A stretch of DNA of 23,168 nt from Bacteroidales bacterium. Lineage in GTDB: Bacteria; Bacteroidota; Bacteroidia; Bacteroidales; Muribaculaceae. Both the position numbers and the translations under genes were made by a program. Location of the stretch: positions 1-23,168 of the forward strand of contig SFNC01000021.1 in NCBI GenBank assembly GCA_004554255.1, written 5' to 3'. The notes below the pieces were generated by a model, which worked only from the letters and a program-made list of their open reading frames with translations, made no database searches and was not told where the DNA came from. Of this stretch, positions 7,698 through 16,117 are shown piece after piece. Positions within the stretch are counted from its first letter, which is position 1. Each line of letters begins with the position of its first letter.

Positions 7698-9141
7698 GAT
7701 TGTTGAGCGTACGGGCGAAACGTCGGAACAGTATCATGGCCAGCACGCATGCCGACGCTCCCACGGCAAGGGCCACGCGGTAGCAGCCGTCGGCGCCCAG
7801 CCAGTCGGACAGCGGAATTCCGAAGCCCTCGGGCGCAAACACTATGTAGGTTATCGTCACCATCGTCATGAACAGGGCCGGCAATATGCTGTATATATAA
7901 TTGCGGCCACGTTTGGCGAGCCAGACGGTCACTGTCCACAGCGTGAACACCGACAGCACCTGGTTGCACCAGGCAAAGTATCGCCACATCACATCGTACG
8001 GCATCAGCATTGTGATAAAGCATAGAGCAAATATGGGCACGGAAATCAGCATACGGCGGCCAATCTTGTGCTGCTTCATCTTAAGTGCCTCGGCCACAAT
8101 CAGCCGCGCGCTGCGCAAAGCCGTATCGCCGGAGGTTATCGGTGCCGCAATAACGCCTATTACGGCCAGGATGCCGCCCAGACTTCCCAGCCAGCCGATA
8201 GACAGGTCGTTTACAAGTACCGCCGGGCTGCCGTTGCCCAGGAAATCTTGCAGGCCGCTGTAGCCGTGGCAGAAAGTAATGGCGGCCGCGGCCCAGATCA
8301 GTGCCACGATGCCTTCGGAGACCATGGCGCCGTAAAACACCGGTCGCGCGTATTTCTCGTTGGGCAGACACCGCGCCATTAGCGGCGACTGGGTGGCGTG
8401 GAAGCCCGAAATAGCGCCGCAGGCGATAGTCACGAACATCATCGGGAACACCGGATTGGCATCCGGGTCGGGCTTGTGGTTGTACATCTGTTCCCACATC
8501 TCCGGGACATCGGAATGGTGCACTATCAGCGCGATTAATATTCCCACGGCCATAAACAGCAGGGCAAAGCCGAAGATCGGGTATATTTTGCCGATAATCT
8601 TGTCGATAGGCAACAGTGTCGCCGCCATATAATACAGTAGTATCACCACAATCCAGAACATACGGTCCAGATAGTGGGGCGTCAGCCCGGCCAGCAGGTC
8701 GGCGGGGTTGTACACAAACACCGCTCCCACAAGCAGCAGTAGCAGCAACGTAAACACATTCATTACATTGCGGGTGGTTTTTCCCAACTGCGAACCAACC
8801 ATGTGCGGCAGCGATGCGCCGCCCTGCCTTATGGACATCATGCCGGACAGGTAGTCGTGTACCGCTCCGGCAAAGATTGTGCCGAACACTATCCACAGGA
8901 ACGATGCCGGGCCGTACATCACGCCCATTATCGCGCCGAATATCGGACCCAGGCCGGCGATATTCAGGAACTGGATCAGAAAAATCTTCCACGGCTTGAG
9001 CTCTATGTAGTCAACGCCGTCGGCCATGGTTTTTACCGGTGTCGGCCTGTTGGTGTCCTGACCCACGACGCGAGTCATCAGCCCGCCGTAAATCAGGTAT
9101 CCGAACACCAAAACTCCCAGTGCTATAAGAAATGAAATCAT
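7669..9141 (-). CDS. cstA: CstA-family transporter (carbon starvation protein family)
   Basis: A 490-residue polytopic inner-membrane protein of the CstA family, whose studied enterobacterial members BtsT and CstA take up pyruvate (BtsT by H+ symport) and have been linked to peptide uptake. It is much shorter than E. coli CstA (701 aa) but matches the short form common in Bacteroidetes. Recognisable family segments are QFLNIAGLGPIFGAIMG near residue 57, GAVHDYLSGMMSIRQGGASL near 92, and ISGFHATQSPLMARC in the middle. There are about a dozen hydrophobic segments. It begins 25 bases after the MINPP-type phosphatase stop and is probably co-transcribed with it. It converges on the LytTR regulator with overlapping 3' ends. 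The substrate here is inferred, not shown. Confidence 0.92.
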   Translation of the reverse strand: MISFLIALGVLVFGYLIYGGLMTRVVGQDTNRPTPVKTMADGVDYIELKPWKIFLIQFLNIAGLGPIFGAIMGVMYGPASFLWIVFGTIFAGAVHDYLSGMMSIRQGGASLPHMVGSQLGKTTRNVMNVFTLLLLLLVGAVFVYNPADLLAGLTPHYLDRMFWIVVILLYYMAATLLPIDKIIGKIYPIFGFALLFMAVGILIALIVHHSDVPEMWEQMYNHKPDPDANPVFPMMFVTIACGAISGFHATQSPLMARCLPNEKYARPVFYGAMVSEGIVALIWAAAAITFCHGYSGLQDFLGNGSPAVLVNDLSIGWLGSLGGILAVIGVIAAPITSGDTALRSARLIVAEALKMKQHKIGRRMLISVPIFALCFITMLMPYDVMWRYFAWCNQVLSVFTLWTVTVWLAKRGRNYIYSILPALFMTMVTITYIVFAPEGFGIPLSDWLGADGCYRVALAVGASACVLAMILFRRFARTLNNLRSEGNARR

Positions 9142-9166
9142 GATTGGTTTTTATGGAGGGGTCTAA

Positions 9167-10444
9167 TTATTCCTGCATAATCAGCGGCAGGCAGCGCATC
9201 ATGTAGTTGCGGGCTTCGGTCCAGGGCACGTAGATTCTCTTGTCGTTAGGCAACAGCGTTACGGGCTGCTCGTTAAGGTCGGTGCGCACATAATATCTGC
9301 CGGATTTTGCGGCCTTGAAGACTATGAACTGCACATTCGCGGCCATGGGCACCACGTAAAAATCCTTCCAGTGCTGAGCCACTGTGTCGAAGTAATTTGT
9401 CATATAATAGCATCCGGGCAGACGCAGCAGCGAAGCAAGGGGCATCACGGTCTCGGCGTGTCCGAAGCGCAGGTCCACCACCGCGGGATTGCTGCCGCCG
9501 ATGGCAGCGTCGGTCTTGGTGATTATGTCCATCACCAGTTGCGAGGCAATGTCGGCGGGAACGGCCGAGACAGTTGTGGCAGTGCGCTGCAGATACTGGC
9601 GAAGGTTGAAGCAGCTCCACAGTGCATTGGCCTCTTCCACAGTAAAATAGGTCTGCATCTGCGATTCCATCTCCATAGCTTCCAGGCCTGCCACCACATA
9701 ATATTCGGTAAGAGCAAGGTCGCGGGCTTTGTCTGTGTCGCCATACGGGTAGTCGTGGCCTAAGACCCGGTTCAGCGCCGTAATCGGGCATGCCGACTCG
9801 AAATACTCCGTATATGCCGGTTTCCAAACGTCGTCGCGGCGGAATTCCAGATAATCCTGGTCAATGTCGAAAGGACGCATCAGCGGTGAGTTAAGGCGTC
9901 CGGTGCTCGTTACAAATGTAAGCTTGTTGTTCAGGCGGTCCAGCTGGTGTACAAAACTGAACATGCTCATCATGGAGCGCGGCGAGTAGGAGGAGATGGC
10001 GTTCACCAGTCCGCTCTTGAACAGCTCCGGGAAGGTTGCGAACATTCTTGACGCTATGGCGCGTTGCTCGGCCTGGCCCAGAGAGTCCAGCGCGCCCCAG
10101 CGGTTATGCGATGCGGCGATGACATCGTCGGTGAGGTCAAGCAATTTCCGGCCTAACGGCGTTATTGTGCCTAAGCTGTCGGCGTGGCGTAGCGCGTCGC
10201 GCATTTTCAGACAGTTTGCGGAAGACGCCGGATAGCGCGCTCCGTGGCGGCCTACGTGGCTGATATACACCGGGATAAGGCTGTCCGGCGCATTGGCGTT
10301 TTGTACTTCTACAGGGTAGGGTTTCAGCGAACCCTGACAGTCGCTGAAGCTGTATTTGGTGTCCATGGGCGATTGCCCGATGGCGGCCGAGGCCCAAATT
10401 ATGGCGGCTATTGCAAAAAAAATGCTCTGAATTTTCTTTTTCAT
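9167..10444 (-). CDS. Secreted MINPP-type histidine phosphatase
   Basis: A histidine acid phosphatase, probably of the multiple inositol polyphosphate phosphatase (MINPP, phytase) type, which removes phosphates from inositol phosphates through a phosphohistidine. The start at 10444 gives 425 residues beginning with a signal peptide (MKKK, then a hydrophobic stretch to about residue 20, likely cleavage near AIG/Q at 23-24). The in-frame upstream ATG at 10471 lies inside the promoter -7 box and is rejected. The catalytic motif RHGARYP is at 66-72 (H67 nucleophile), a conserved arginine sits in SPRSMM at 154-159, and the proton-donor motif is HAE at 329-331, which is typical of MINPPs rather than the HD of appA-type phytases. 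The enzyme should act in the periplasm or outside the cell. It is first in a likely operon with cstA. Substrate specificity is inferred. Confidence 0.88.
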   Translation of the reverse strand: MKKKIQSIFFAIAAIIWASAAIGQSPMDTKYSFSDCQGSLKPYPVEVQNANAPDSLIPVYISHVGRHGARYPASSANCLKMRDALRHADSLGTITPLGRKLLDLTDDVIAASHNRWGALDSLGQAEQRAIASRMFATFPELFKSGLVNAISSYSPRSMMSMFSFVHQLDRLNNKLTFVTSTGRLNSPLMRPFDIDQDYLEFRRDDVWKPAYTEYFESACPITALNRVLGHDYPYGDTDKARDLALTEYYVVAGLEAMEMESQMQTYFTVEEANALWSCFNLRQYLQRTATTVSAVPADIASQLVMDIITKTDAAIGGSNPAVVDLRFGHAETVMPLASLLRLPGCYYMTNYFDTVAQHWKDFYVVPMAANVQFIVFKAAKSGRYYVRTDLNEQPVTLLPNDKRIYVPWTEARNYMMRCLPLIMQE

Positions 10445-10464
10445 CACTTTATTTGTTATCTTTG
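10433..10464 (+). promoter_or_regulatory. Promoter of the TPR-rpiB unit
   Basis: On the plus strand TTTC (10433-10436), a 20-base spacer and a perfect -7 element TATCTTTG (10457-10464) match the Bacteroidetes promoter consensus with one -33 mismatch. Transcription should start near 10471, only about 13 bases before the ATG at 10484. It overlaps the start region of the divergent phosphatase transcript. Confidence 0.6.
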
Positions 10465-10468
10465 AAGG

Positions 10469-10499
10469 CAAAATTAATAAATTATGTGCAATTCACAAA
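10469..10499 (-). promoter_or_regulatory. Promoter of the phosphatase-cstA unit
   Basis: On the minus strand TTTG (10496-10499), a 19-base spacer and a perfect TAATTTTG (10469-10476) fit the Bacteroidetes consensus. The expected start near 10462 leaves an 18-base leader before the phosphatase ATG at 10444, which is what fixes that start codon. The -33 element lies inside the coding region of the divergent TPR gene. Confidence 0.75.
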
Positions 10500-10705
10500 A
10501 TATAAACCCCTCCGATTCAGATAAAAAACTCGCACAGGAGCATTTCGAGCGAGGCCGTAGGCTATGGGCCGAGGGTCTGAAAGGACAGGCAATGACAGAA
10601 TATAACCGTGCGATTGCCCTTGACCCCGATAGCCCGGCGGCAATTGCACTGAAGATGGCCGATTCGGTAATGGAATTCTATGACAAATCGCGCTATAATC
10701 CATAA
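10484..10705 (+). CDS. Small single-TPR protein
   Basis: A 73-residue cytoplasmic protein without a signal peptide or membrane segment. Residues about 17-50 form one tetratricopeptide-like helix pair, with AQEHFERGRRLWAEGLKGQA followed by YNRAIALDPDSPAA, the consensus pattern of a TPR including the terminal DP. The tail EFYDKSRYNP is short and polar. One TPR is too little for a usual superhelix, so it may dimerise or dock on a partner. It has its own promoter immediately upstream and lies 31 bases before rpiB, so the two are probably co-transcribed. Its function is unknown. The good TPR consensus, the promoter and the absence of any competing gene support it as a real gene. Confidence 0.75.
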   Translation: MCNSQNINPSDSDKKLAQEHFERGRRLWAEGLKGQAMTEYNRAIALDPDSPAAIALKMADSVMEFYDKSRYNP

Positions 10706-10736
10706 ATAAATTATCTAACTTAAAACATAAAACACA

Positions 10737-11204
10737 ATGAGCATTCTAAAAGTTGGCGTGAAGGTCGGTCTTTGCAGCGACCACGCCGGTTACGAACTGA
10801 AAAACATTATCGAAGGTTACCTTGAGGCACGCGATGTGGAGTACACCGACTTCGGCACGCACTCCACCGAGAGCTGCGATTACACCGATTTCGCACACCC
10901 GTGCGCGCTTGCCGTGGAGGCCGGCGAGGTTTACCCCGGAATCGCCATTTGCGGAACCGGAAACGGCATCGGCATCACCCTCAACAAGCATCAGGGCATA
11001 CGTGCCGCACTCTGCTGGGACGAGGAAATTGCTTCGCTGGCGCGCAAGCACAACAATGCAAATGTGCTGGTTCTGCCCGCACGCTTCATCAGCCCCGAAA
11101 AGGCTCTGGCGATTGTGGATGTTTTCCTGAATACGGAATTTGAGGGCGGACGCCACCAGCGCCGTATCGACAAGATTCCCGTTGCCGGCTGCTCTTGCAA
11201 ATAA
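10737..11204 (+). CDS. rpiB: Ribose 5-phosphate isomerase B
   Basis: RpiB interconverts ribose 5-phosphate and ribulose 5-phosphate in the non-oxidative pentose phosphate pathway, in the cytoplasm. It has 155 residues, close to the usual 145-155. The phosphate/substrate loop CSDHAG is at 13-18, the catalytic cysteine C72 sits in ICGTGNGIGI at 71-80, and HNNANVLVLPAR and the C-terminal GGRHQRRI match the LacA/RpiB family. The start MSILK is the only sensible one. It follows the small TPR gene in the same direction and ends just before a strong terminator-like hairpin. The related allose- and galactose-phosphate isomerases are possible, but the cysteine motif favours RpiB. Confidence 0.95.
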   Translation: MSILKVGVKVGLCSDHAGYELKNIIEGYLEARDVEYTDFGTHSTESCDYTDFAHPCALAVEAGEVYPGIAICGTGNGIGITLNKHQGIRAALCWDEEIASLARKHNNANVLVLPARFISPEKALAIVDVFLNTEFEGGRHQRRIDKIPVAGCSCK

Positions 11205-11214
11205 ATAGGCATTG

Positions 11215-11258
11215 AACGCACCGCGTGTGAACCAAATCATACGCGGCGCGTTTATATT
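11215..11258 (+). terminator. Intrinsic terminator after rpiB
   Basis: Arms 11215-11229 and 11238-11252 pair over 15 positions with one A-C mismatch (11220/11247) and one G-T wobble, around an 8-base loop. A T-rich stretch ending at 11258 follows. It lies 11 bases after the rpiB stop and should end the TPR-rpiB transcript before tamB. No matching promoter was recognised in the 40 bases between it and tamB. Confidence 0.75.
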
Positions 11259-11293
11259 GCATATTTACGTTTAATTCATCACATCACACATTT

Positions 11294-14200
11294 ATGGCCA
11301 ATACTTTCACACGAATAGCTAAACCGCTGTTACTTACAGTAATGGCGCTTCTTCTGCTGATTGTAGGACTATTGGTCACCCTATATTCGGGCTGGGCGCA
11401 GGACAGTCTGCGCGTTGCCCTGCTGGAGAAAGTGAATAAATCCGGCGATGTCAGAATCACTCTGGACAGGTTTAGGCTCTGGTTCCCCTTGCGCGTTGAG
11501 TTAGAGGGACTTAGTGTGGTGCAGAATGGCGACAGTGTTGTCGCTGTAGGCAGTCTTGACGGCAGGGTAGGGCTTATTTCGCTCCTTTCCGGACAGGTGC
11601 AGCTGGACTCAGCAGATGTTGCCGGTGTGTACTTCCGCTCCGGCAGCCGCGATTCGGCTTCTTGCACCATAATCCGTGCCGGCAACGCGCACATCGCGCC
11701 GGCCTCGGTTCGCTTTAAAGATATGAAAATCCGCCTTGAAAAGGGCGCTCTTTCGGATGCTTCCGTGGATTTGTACATAAATCCCAATCCACCCAAAAAA
11801 ACGGCATCGGACTCCGAGCCGTCGTCCCTCTCGATAGAGGTGGGACACCTTGATATTTCGCGCCTCAATTACCGGATGTCCCTGTTGCCGACCATTGACT
11901 CGCTCGGCCTGTTCATTGACAAGGCTGTGCTTGCCGATGCGAGCATAGACATGCTCAAGCAGTCGGTGGAGGTGCAATCCCTTAAAGGCCACGGCCTTAA
12001 CGCGACATATATCGTCCCCGATTCGGCTACGATAGCAAATACTGTGGTTGCGCCCCCCGACTCCACTGCATCGGCTCCGTGGACGGTGAATGTCCGCGAA
12101 TTTTACTTCGACAAATCTGCGGCCCTGTACACCACGCGCGGTGTGAAACCCGTGCCGGGGCTTGATTTTGCATATATTTCAGTAGACGATGTTACCCTTG
12201 ATGTAAATAATTTCTACAATCGCGCCACCACGGTGCGCGTCCCGCTAAACATTTCGGCGACAGAGCGCTGTGGCGTATCCCTGGATGTGGACGGCACGCT
12301 CGGCGTTGACTCTGTAGGCATTGACTTTAAGGACTTTAACCTTAAGACAGCGGCCGATACCCGCTTGGCTTTCAGCGGCTTTCTCGGCACCGGCGACCTT
12401 ATGGGCGACCCCACGGTGCCTCTGCGCCTGAATTTGGCCGGAGCACTGGCATCGGCGGATGCGCGCGCCATGTTCCCGGCTTTCCGCGCTTATCTCGCAC
12501 CCATGGCCGCGCAGGCGGCGATAGGCATTGATGCCAATGTTGCCGGTAATATGGGCAAGCTGAATATCAGCAAATTAGCAATAAATGTGGCGGGTGGCGC
12601 AGACCTGAAGGCCAATGGCTATCTTGCAGACGTGCTGAGCCCCAAAGGCCCTAACGGTGACATCCGCTTCATTGGCTCGCTGGGTAATGTTAATCCGTAC
12701 TTGCGTGCATTTATGACGGCAAGCGGTCTTAATGTCCCGCCCATGGAGATGAACGGAAACATCTCGTTTGTAAACGGTAATTACGACGGCAAGCTGCTTG
12801 CGCGGACAGGTCGCGGCGACATTGCTCTTGACGGGTATCTCCATGGTCGCGGCAATGTGTATTCGGTTGACCTTGACGCAAATAACTTCCCGGGAGCTTC
12901 GTTTATGCCTTCGCTTGGGGTGGGGAATGTCACTGCTAAGGTAACGGCGCAGGGACATGGATTCGACTTCCTCAGCCCCGCCACGGAGCTTAATGCCGAT
13001 GTGGATTTGCGCTCCCTTGTTTATCAGGGAGAGACCTACTCGAACCTTTCCGCAACGGTGAAACTCGCTGACGGTGAGGGGCATGCCGACATTACCTCGG
13101 CCAACCGCGGCCTTGACTTCAATCTTATTGCCGACGCCCGCATCCTGCCCGATTCGCGCTACGAGGTATCGGCAAAGCTGGACGGCAGAGACATAGACCT
13201 GTATGCCCTAAAGGTTATGCCGGATGCTCACACGAATATTGTTGCGAACGGCACGGTAAATGCTACTTTCGATAAAACTTTTACAGATATAGACGCGGTG
13301 CTGCGCCTTGACGACCTCAGCTATGTGACTGAAACCGATGCAATTAACGTGGATGATGTTACCGTGCGCCTCAACGCCGTGGATACGCTGGTGAACGCCT
13401 CTGTCCGCAACCGCGACTTGTATGCTTTCTTCTCGGCTCCGATGGGCATTGACAGTATCGCAAGCAAATTCGCCGGCGTATCGGCCGTCCTGGACCGCCA
13501 GGTCGCCGAGCATCGTGTATCGGTCATTGAAGTGCAGAAGCAGCTGCCTGCTTTCCGCCTTGACATTGATGCCGGCGACGACAACCTCATCACACAGATT
13601 CTCAGCGATGCTGACGCCTCTTTCGCGTCAATGACCGTACAGGCTTCCAACGACTCGGTTATTAACCTGTCGGCCAATGCTTTGGATGTCGCTTTCGGTA
13701 CTACTAAACTGGACACTGTAACATTTAACGTGGCTCAGCACGGTGAGCGCCTGGATTATCGCGGAGCGGTTAACAACCGTCCCGGTACTTTCGACGCCTG
13801 GGCGCATGTCCTCCTCAACGGTTTCTTTGAGGACAACAAGCTGGGTATCAAGATGCAACAGCATAATATCGCCGGCAAGATGGGATTTGACATCGGCGCC
13901 AATGTATCGCTGTACGGAGACTCCCTCGCCGTTCTGCACTTTGATCCTCTTGACCCCACAATAGCATATAAACCATGGACGATTAATCAGGATAACTTCC
14001 TGGCTTACAGCTTTACGCACAAACATGCCGACGCAAATCTGCGCATGCATGGACAGGGTAGCTCGCTGGCGCTGTACACCGTGCATGCCAAGGAACGCTC
14101 GGCGGCCGCTCACGGCTCGGACGAGGACCTCGTCGTGGAGCTCACGGACATCAAGCTGCAGGACTGGATTGCTATCAACCCCTTTGCGCCGCCAATGCGT

Positions 14201-16117
14201 GGCGAGCTTTCCGCAAACATGCGCGTAAACTGGCAGGACAAATCGCTTACCGGCGACGGCAATGCCTCGCTTAAGAACTTCTTTTATGGCAAGGAACGCG
14301 TGGGCGATTTCAACGCCGAAATAGACCTGCTCACCAAGCCCGACGGCCTGATTAACGCTGATGTCGCTCTCAGTGTGGACGGCAAGAAGGCACTGACTCT
14401 CAAGGGCGTGCTTAACGACAGCACGCGCACCACTCCGTTCGACCTTGACCTGCAGATGATTCACTTCCCGCTGGCTACGGTAAACCCGTTCATCCCCGGG
14501 GTGGCCAAGCTGACAGGCACGCTCAACGGCAGCCTTGACGTGAGTGGCGACCAGACCAATCCCCGCCTGAACGGTGCGCTCAGCTTTGACTCGGCGACTG
14601 TTCTTGTGGATATGCTCGGCAGCAAGCTCACCATCAGCGATGTTGACATTCCGGTGACGGATAACATCGTGTCTTTCAATAAGTTCAACATCCTTGCATG
14701 CAACGAGAATCCTCTTTCTGTTAACGGAAATGTGGACATCAGCTCGTTCGCGAACCCAAAGATTCGGCTTAATCTTGACGCCGACAATATGCTTATCGTT
14801 GACACTCGTCACGCTCCCAAGGGTGCATCGGTATACGGTAAGGCGTTTATCGGACTTGATGCTCAGATTAACGGTAACATGCGACTGCTTAACGTAAACG
14901 CCGAAGCATCAATCCTTCCCGGAACAAACATGACGTATGTAATTCCCGACGGTACGGATGCTATCCAGAACCGCAGTGCCGGTGATATGGTTAAATTTGT
15001 GAATTTCACCGACACTACTTCGGTGGCCAAGGCCGACTCTATCGCTCCCCCGTCGGACATGATGATGAATCTTATGGCCTCGCTCACCATACAGGGCGGT
15101 ACCACACTCACCGTTGACCTTGACGCCAAAGGTAGCAACCGCGTTCAGCTCAAGAGCCATGGCAACCTGAACTACAGCATGAACCCGCTGAACAGCGGCC
15201 GTATGACCGGACGCCTCAATATTGACGGCGGTTTCGCACGCTATTCTCTGCCGCCGGTACTCTCCGAAAAACTCTTTAAGTTCAACGAAGGCAGCTATGT
15301 GGCTTTCAACGGCGACGTGATGAATCCGCTCATGGACATTCACGCCGTGGACGAGGTCCGTGCCAACGTAACTCAGTCCGGGCAGAACTCGCGACTTATA
15401 AACTTTGATGTGAAACTGGGTGTGACAGGTACGCTGAACCACATGAATGTCGCATTTGACCTCGCCACCGAGGACGATGCCACCGTGGCCAACGAGCTTG
15501 CCACAATGAGCCCGCAGCAGCGTGCTTCGGCGGCCATGAACCTCCTCGTAACCAACATGTACACCGGCGGAGGTGACACTCGCGGCAGCGCAAACCTCGG
15601 AGGTAACGCATTGTACTCTTTCCTTACCTCGCAGCTCAATTCCTGGGCAGCAAACACAATCAAGGGTGTGGATGTCTCGTTCGGCATTAATCAGTACGAC
15701 AAGACGGCTCAGGGCTCTACCGCTCAGGTCACTCAGTACAGTTACCGCGTCAGCAAATCGCTCTTCAACGACAGATTCAAGATCATTGTCGGCGGCAATT
15801 ACTCTACGGACGACAATGTATCCCAGGCCGGCATTGCAAACAACCTCCTCAGCGACGTTTCAATAGAATATATGCTTAACAAGACCGGCTCAATGTACGT
15901 GCGCATTTTCCGCCATACCGGTTTTGAAAGTATCCTCGAAGGCGAGATAACACAGACCGGCGTCGGTTTCGTGTATCGCCGCAAGATAGAGAATCTTAAG
16001 TCTATGTTCCGTTGGCGCCGTCGCAAAAAAGACAAAAAAGTACCCGATCTCCCCTCAAGCATACCCGTTAATTCAGATTCTGTAGGCTCTAATGCCATTA
16101 AGCCCGAAGAACTATGA
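11294..16117 (+). CDS. tamB: TamB, translocation and assembly module inner-membrane component
   Basis: A 1607-residue AsmA-like protein anchored by one N-terminal membrane helix (about residues 13-31) and spanning the periplasm with a long beta-rich, groove-forming body. TamB works with an Omp85 partner in outer-membrane biogenesis, including protein assembly and, in recent models for AsmA-like proteins, phospholipid transport. Residues about 40-1000 are low-similarity repeated beta strands. The conserved C-terminal TamB domain runs from about 1040 to 1560 and contains the segment GVDVSFGINQYD near 1456. A basic cluster FRWRRRKKDKK near 1570-1580 precedes a short polar tail. Its stop overlaps the tamL start by 4 bases (16114-16117). 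The length is typical for the Bacteroidetes form, longer than E. coli TamB (1259 aa). Confidence 0.93.
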   Translation: MANTFTRIAKPLLLTVMALLLLIVGLLVTLYSGWAQDSLRVALLEKVNKSGDVRITLDRFRLWFPLRVELEGLSVVQNGDSVVAVGSLDGRVGLISLLSGQVQLDSADVAGVYFRSGSRDSASCTIIRAGNAHIAPASVRFKDMKIRLEKGALSDASVDLYINPNPPKKTASDSEPSSLSIEVGHLDISRLNYRMSLLPTIDSLGLFIDKAVLADASIDMLKQSVEVQSLKGHGLNATYIVPDSATIANTVVAPPDSTASAPWTVNVREFYFDKSAALYTTRGVKPVPGLDFAYISVDDVTLDVNNFYNRATTVRVPLNISATERCGVSLDVDGTLGVDSVGIDFKDFNLKTAADTRLAFSGFLGTGDLMGDPTVPLRLNLAGALASADARAMFPAFRAYLAPMAAQAAIGIDANVAGNMGKLNISKLAINVAGGADLKANGYLADVLSPKGPNGDIRFIGSLGNVNPYLRAFMTASGLNVPPMEMNGNISFVNGNYDGKLLARTGRGDIALDGYLHGRGNVYSVDLDANNFPGASFMPSLGVGNVTAKVTAQGHGFDFLSPATELNADVDLRSLVYQGETYSNLSATVKLADGEGHADITSANRGLDFNLIADARILPDSRYEVSAKLDGRDIDLYALKVMPDAHTNIVANGTVNATFDKTFTDIDAVLRLDDLSYVTETDAINVDDVTVRLNAVDTLVNASVRNRDLYAFFSAPMGIDSIASKFAGVSAVLDRQVAEHRVSVIEVQKQLPAFRLDIDAGDDNLITQILSDADASFASMTVQASNDSVINLSANALDVAFGTTKLDTVTFNVAQHGERLDYRGAVNNRPGTFDAWAHVLLNGFFEDNKLGIKMQQHNIAGKMGFDIGANVSLYGDSLAVLHFDPLDPTIAYKPWTINQDNFLAYSFTHKHADANLRMHGQGSSLALYTVHAKERSAAAHGSDEDLVVELTDIKLQDWIAINPFAPPMRGELSANMRVNWQDKSLTGDGNASLKNFFYGKERVGDFNAEIDLLTKPDGLINADVALSVDGKKALTLKGVLNDSTRTTPFDLDLQMIHFPLATVNPFIPGVAKLTGTLNGSLDVSGDQTNPRLNGALSFDSATVLVDMLGSKLTISDVDIPVTDNIVSFNKFNILACNENPLSVNGNVDISSFANPKIRLNLDADNMLIVDTRHAPKGASVYGKAFIGLDAQINGNMRLLNVNAEASILPGTNMTYVIPDGTDAIQNRSAGDMVKFVNFTDTTSVAKADSIAPPSDMMMNLMASLTIQGGTTLTVDLDAKGSNRVQLKSHGNLNYSMNPLNSGRMTGRLNIDGGFARYSLPPVLSEKLFKFNEGSYVAFNGDVMNPLMDIHAVDEVRANVTQSGQNSRLINFDVKLGVTGTLNHMNVAFDLATEDDATVANELATMSPQQRASAAMNLLVTNMYTGGGDTRGSANLGGNALYSFLTSQLNSWAANTIKGVDVSFGINQYDKTAQGSTAQVTQYSYRVSKSLFNDRFKIIVGGNYSTDDNVSQAGIANNLLSDVSIEYMLNKTGSMYVRIFRHTGFESILEGEITQTGVGFVYRRKIENLKSMFRWRRRKKDKKVPDLPSSIPVNSDSVGSNAIKPEEL

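Noticed and set aside
10445..10471. Earlier in-frame ATG for the phosphatase
   Set aside because: It falls inside the predicted -7 element and puts nine residues ahead of a well-formed signal peptide starting MKKK.
13628..14812. Minus-strand open frame of 394 codons inside tamB
   Set aside because: There is no domain, promoter or coding-like composition; tamB is continuous and recognisable through this stretch.
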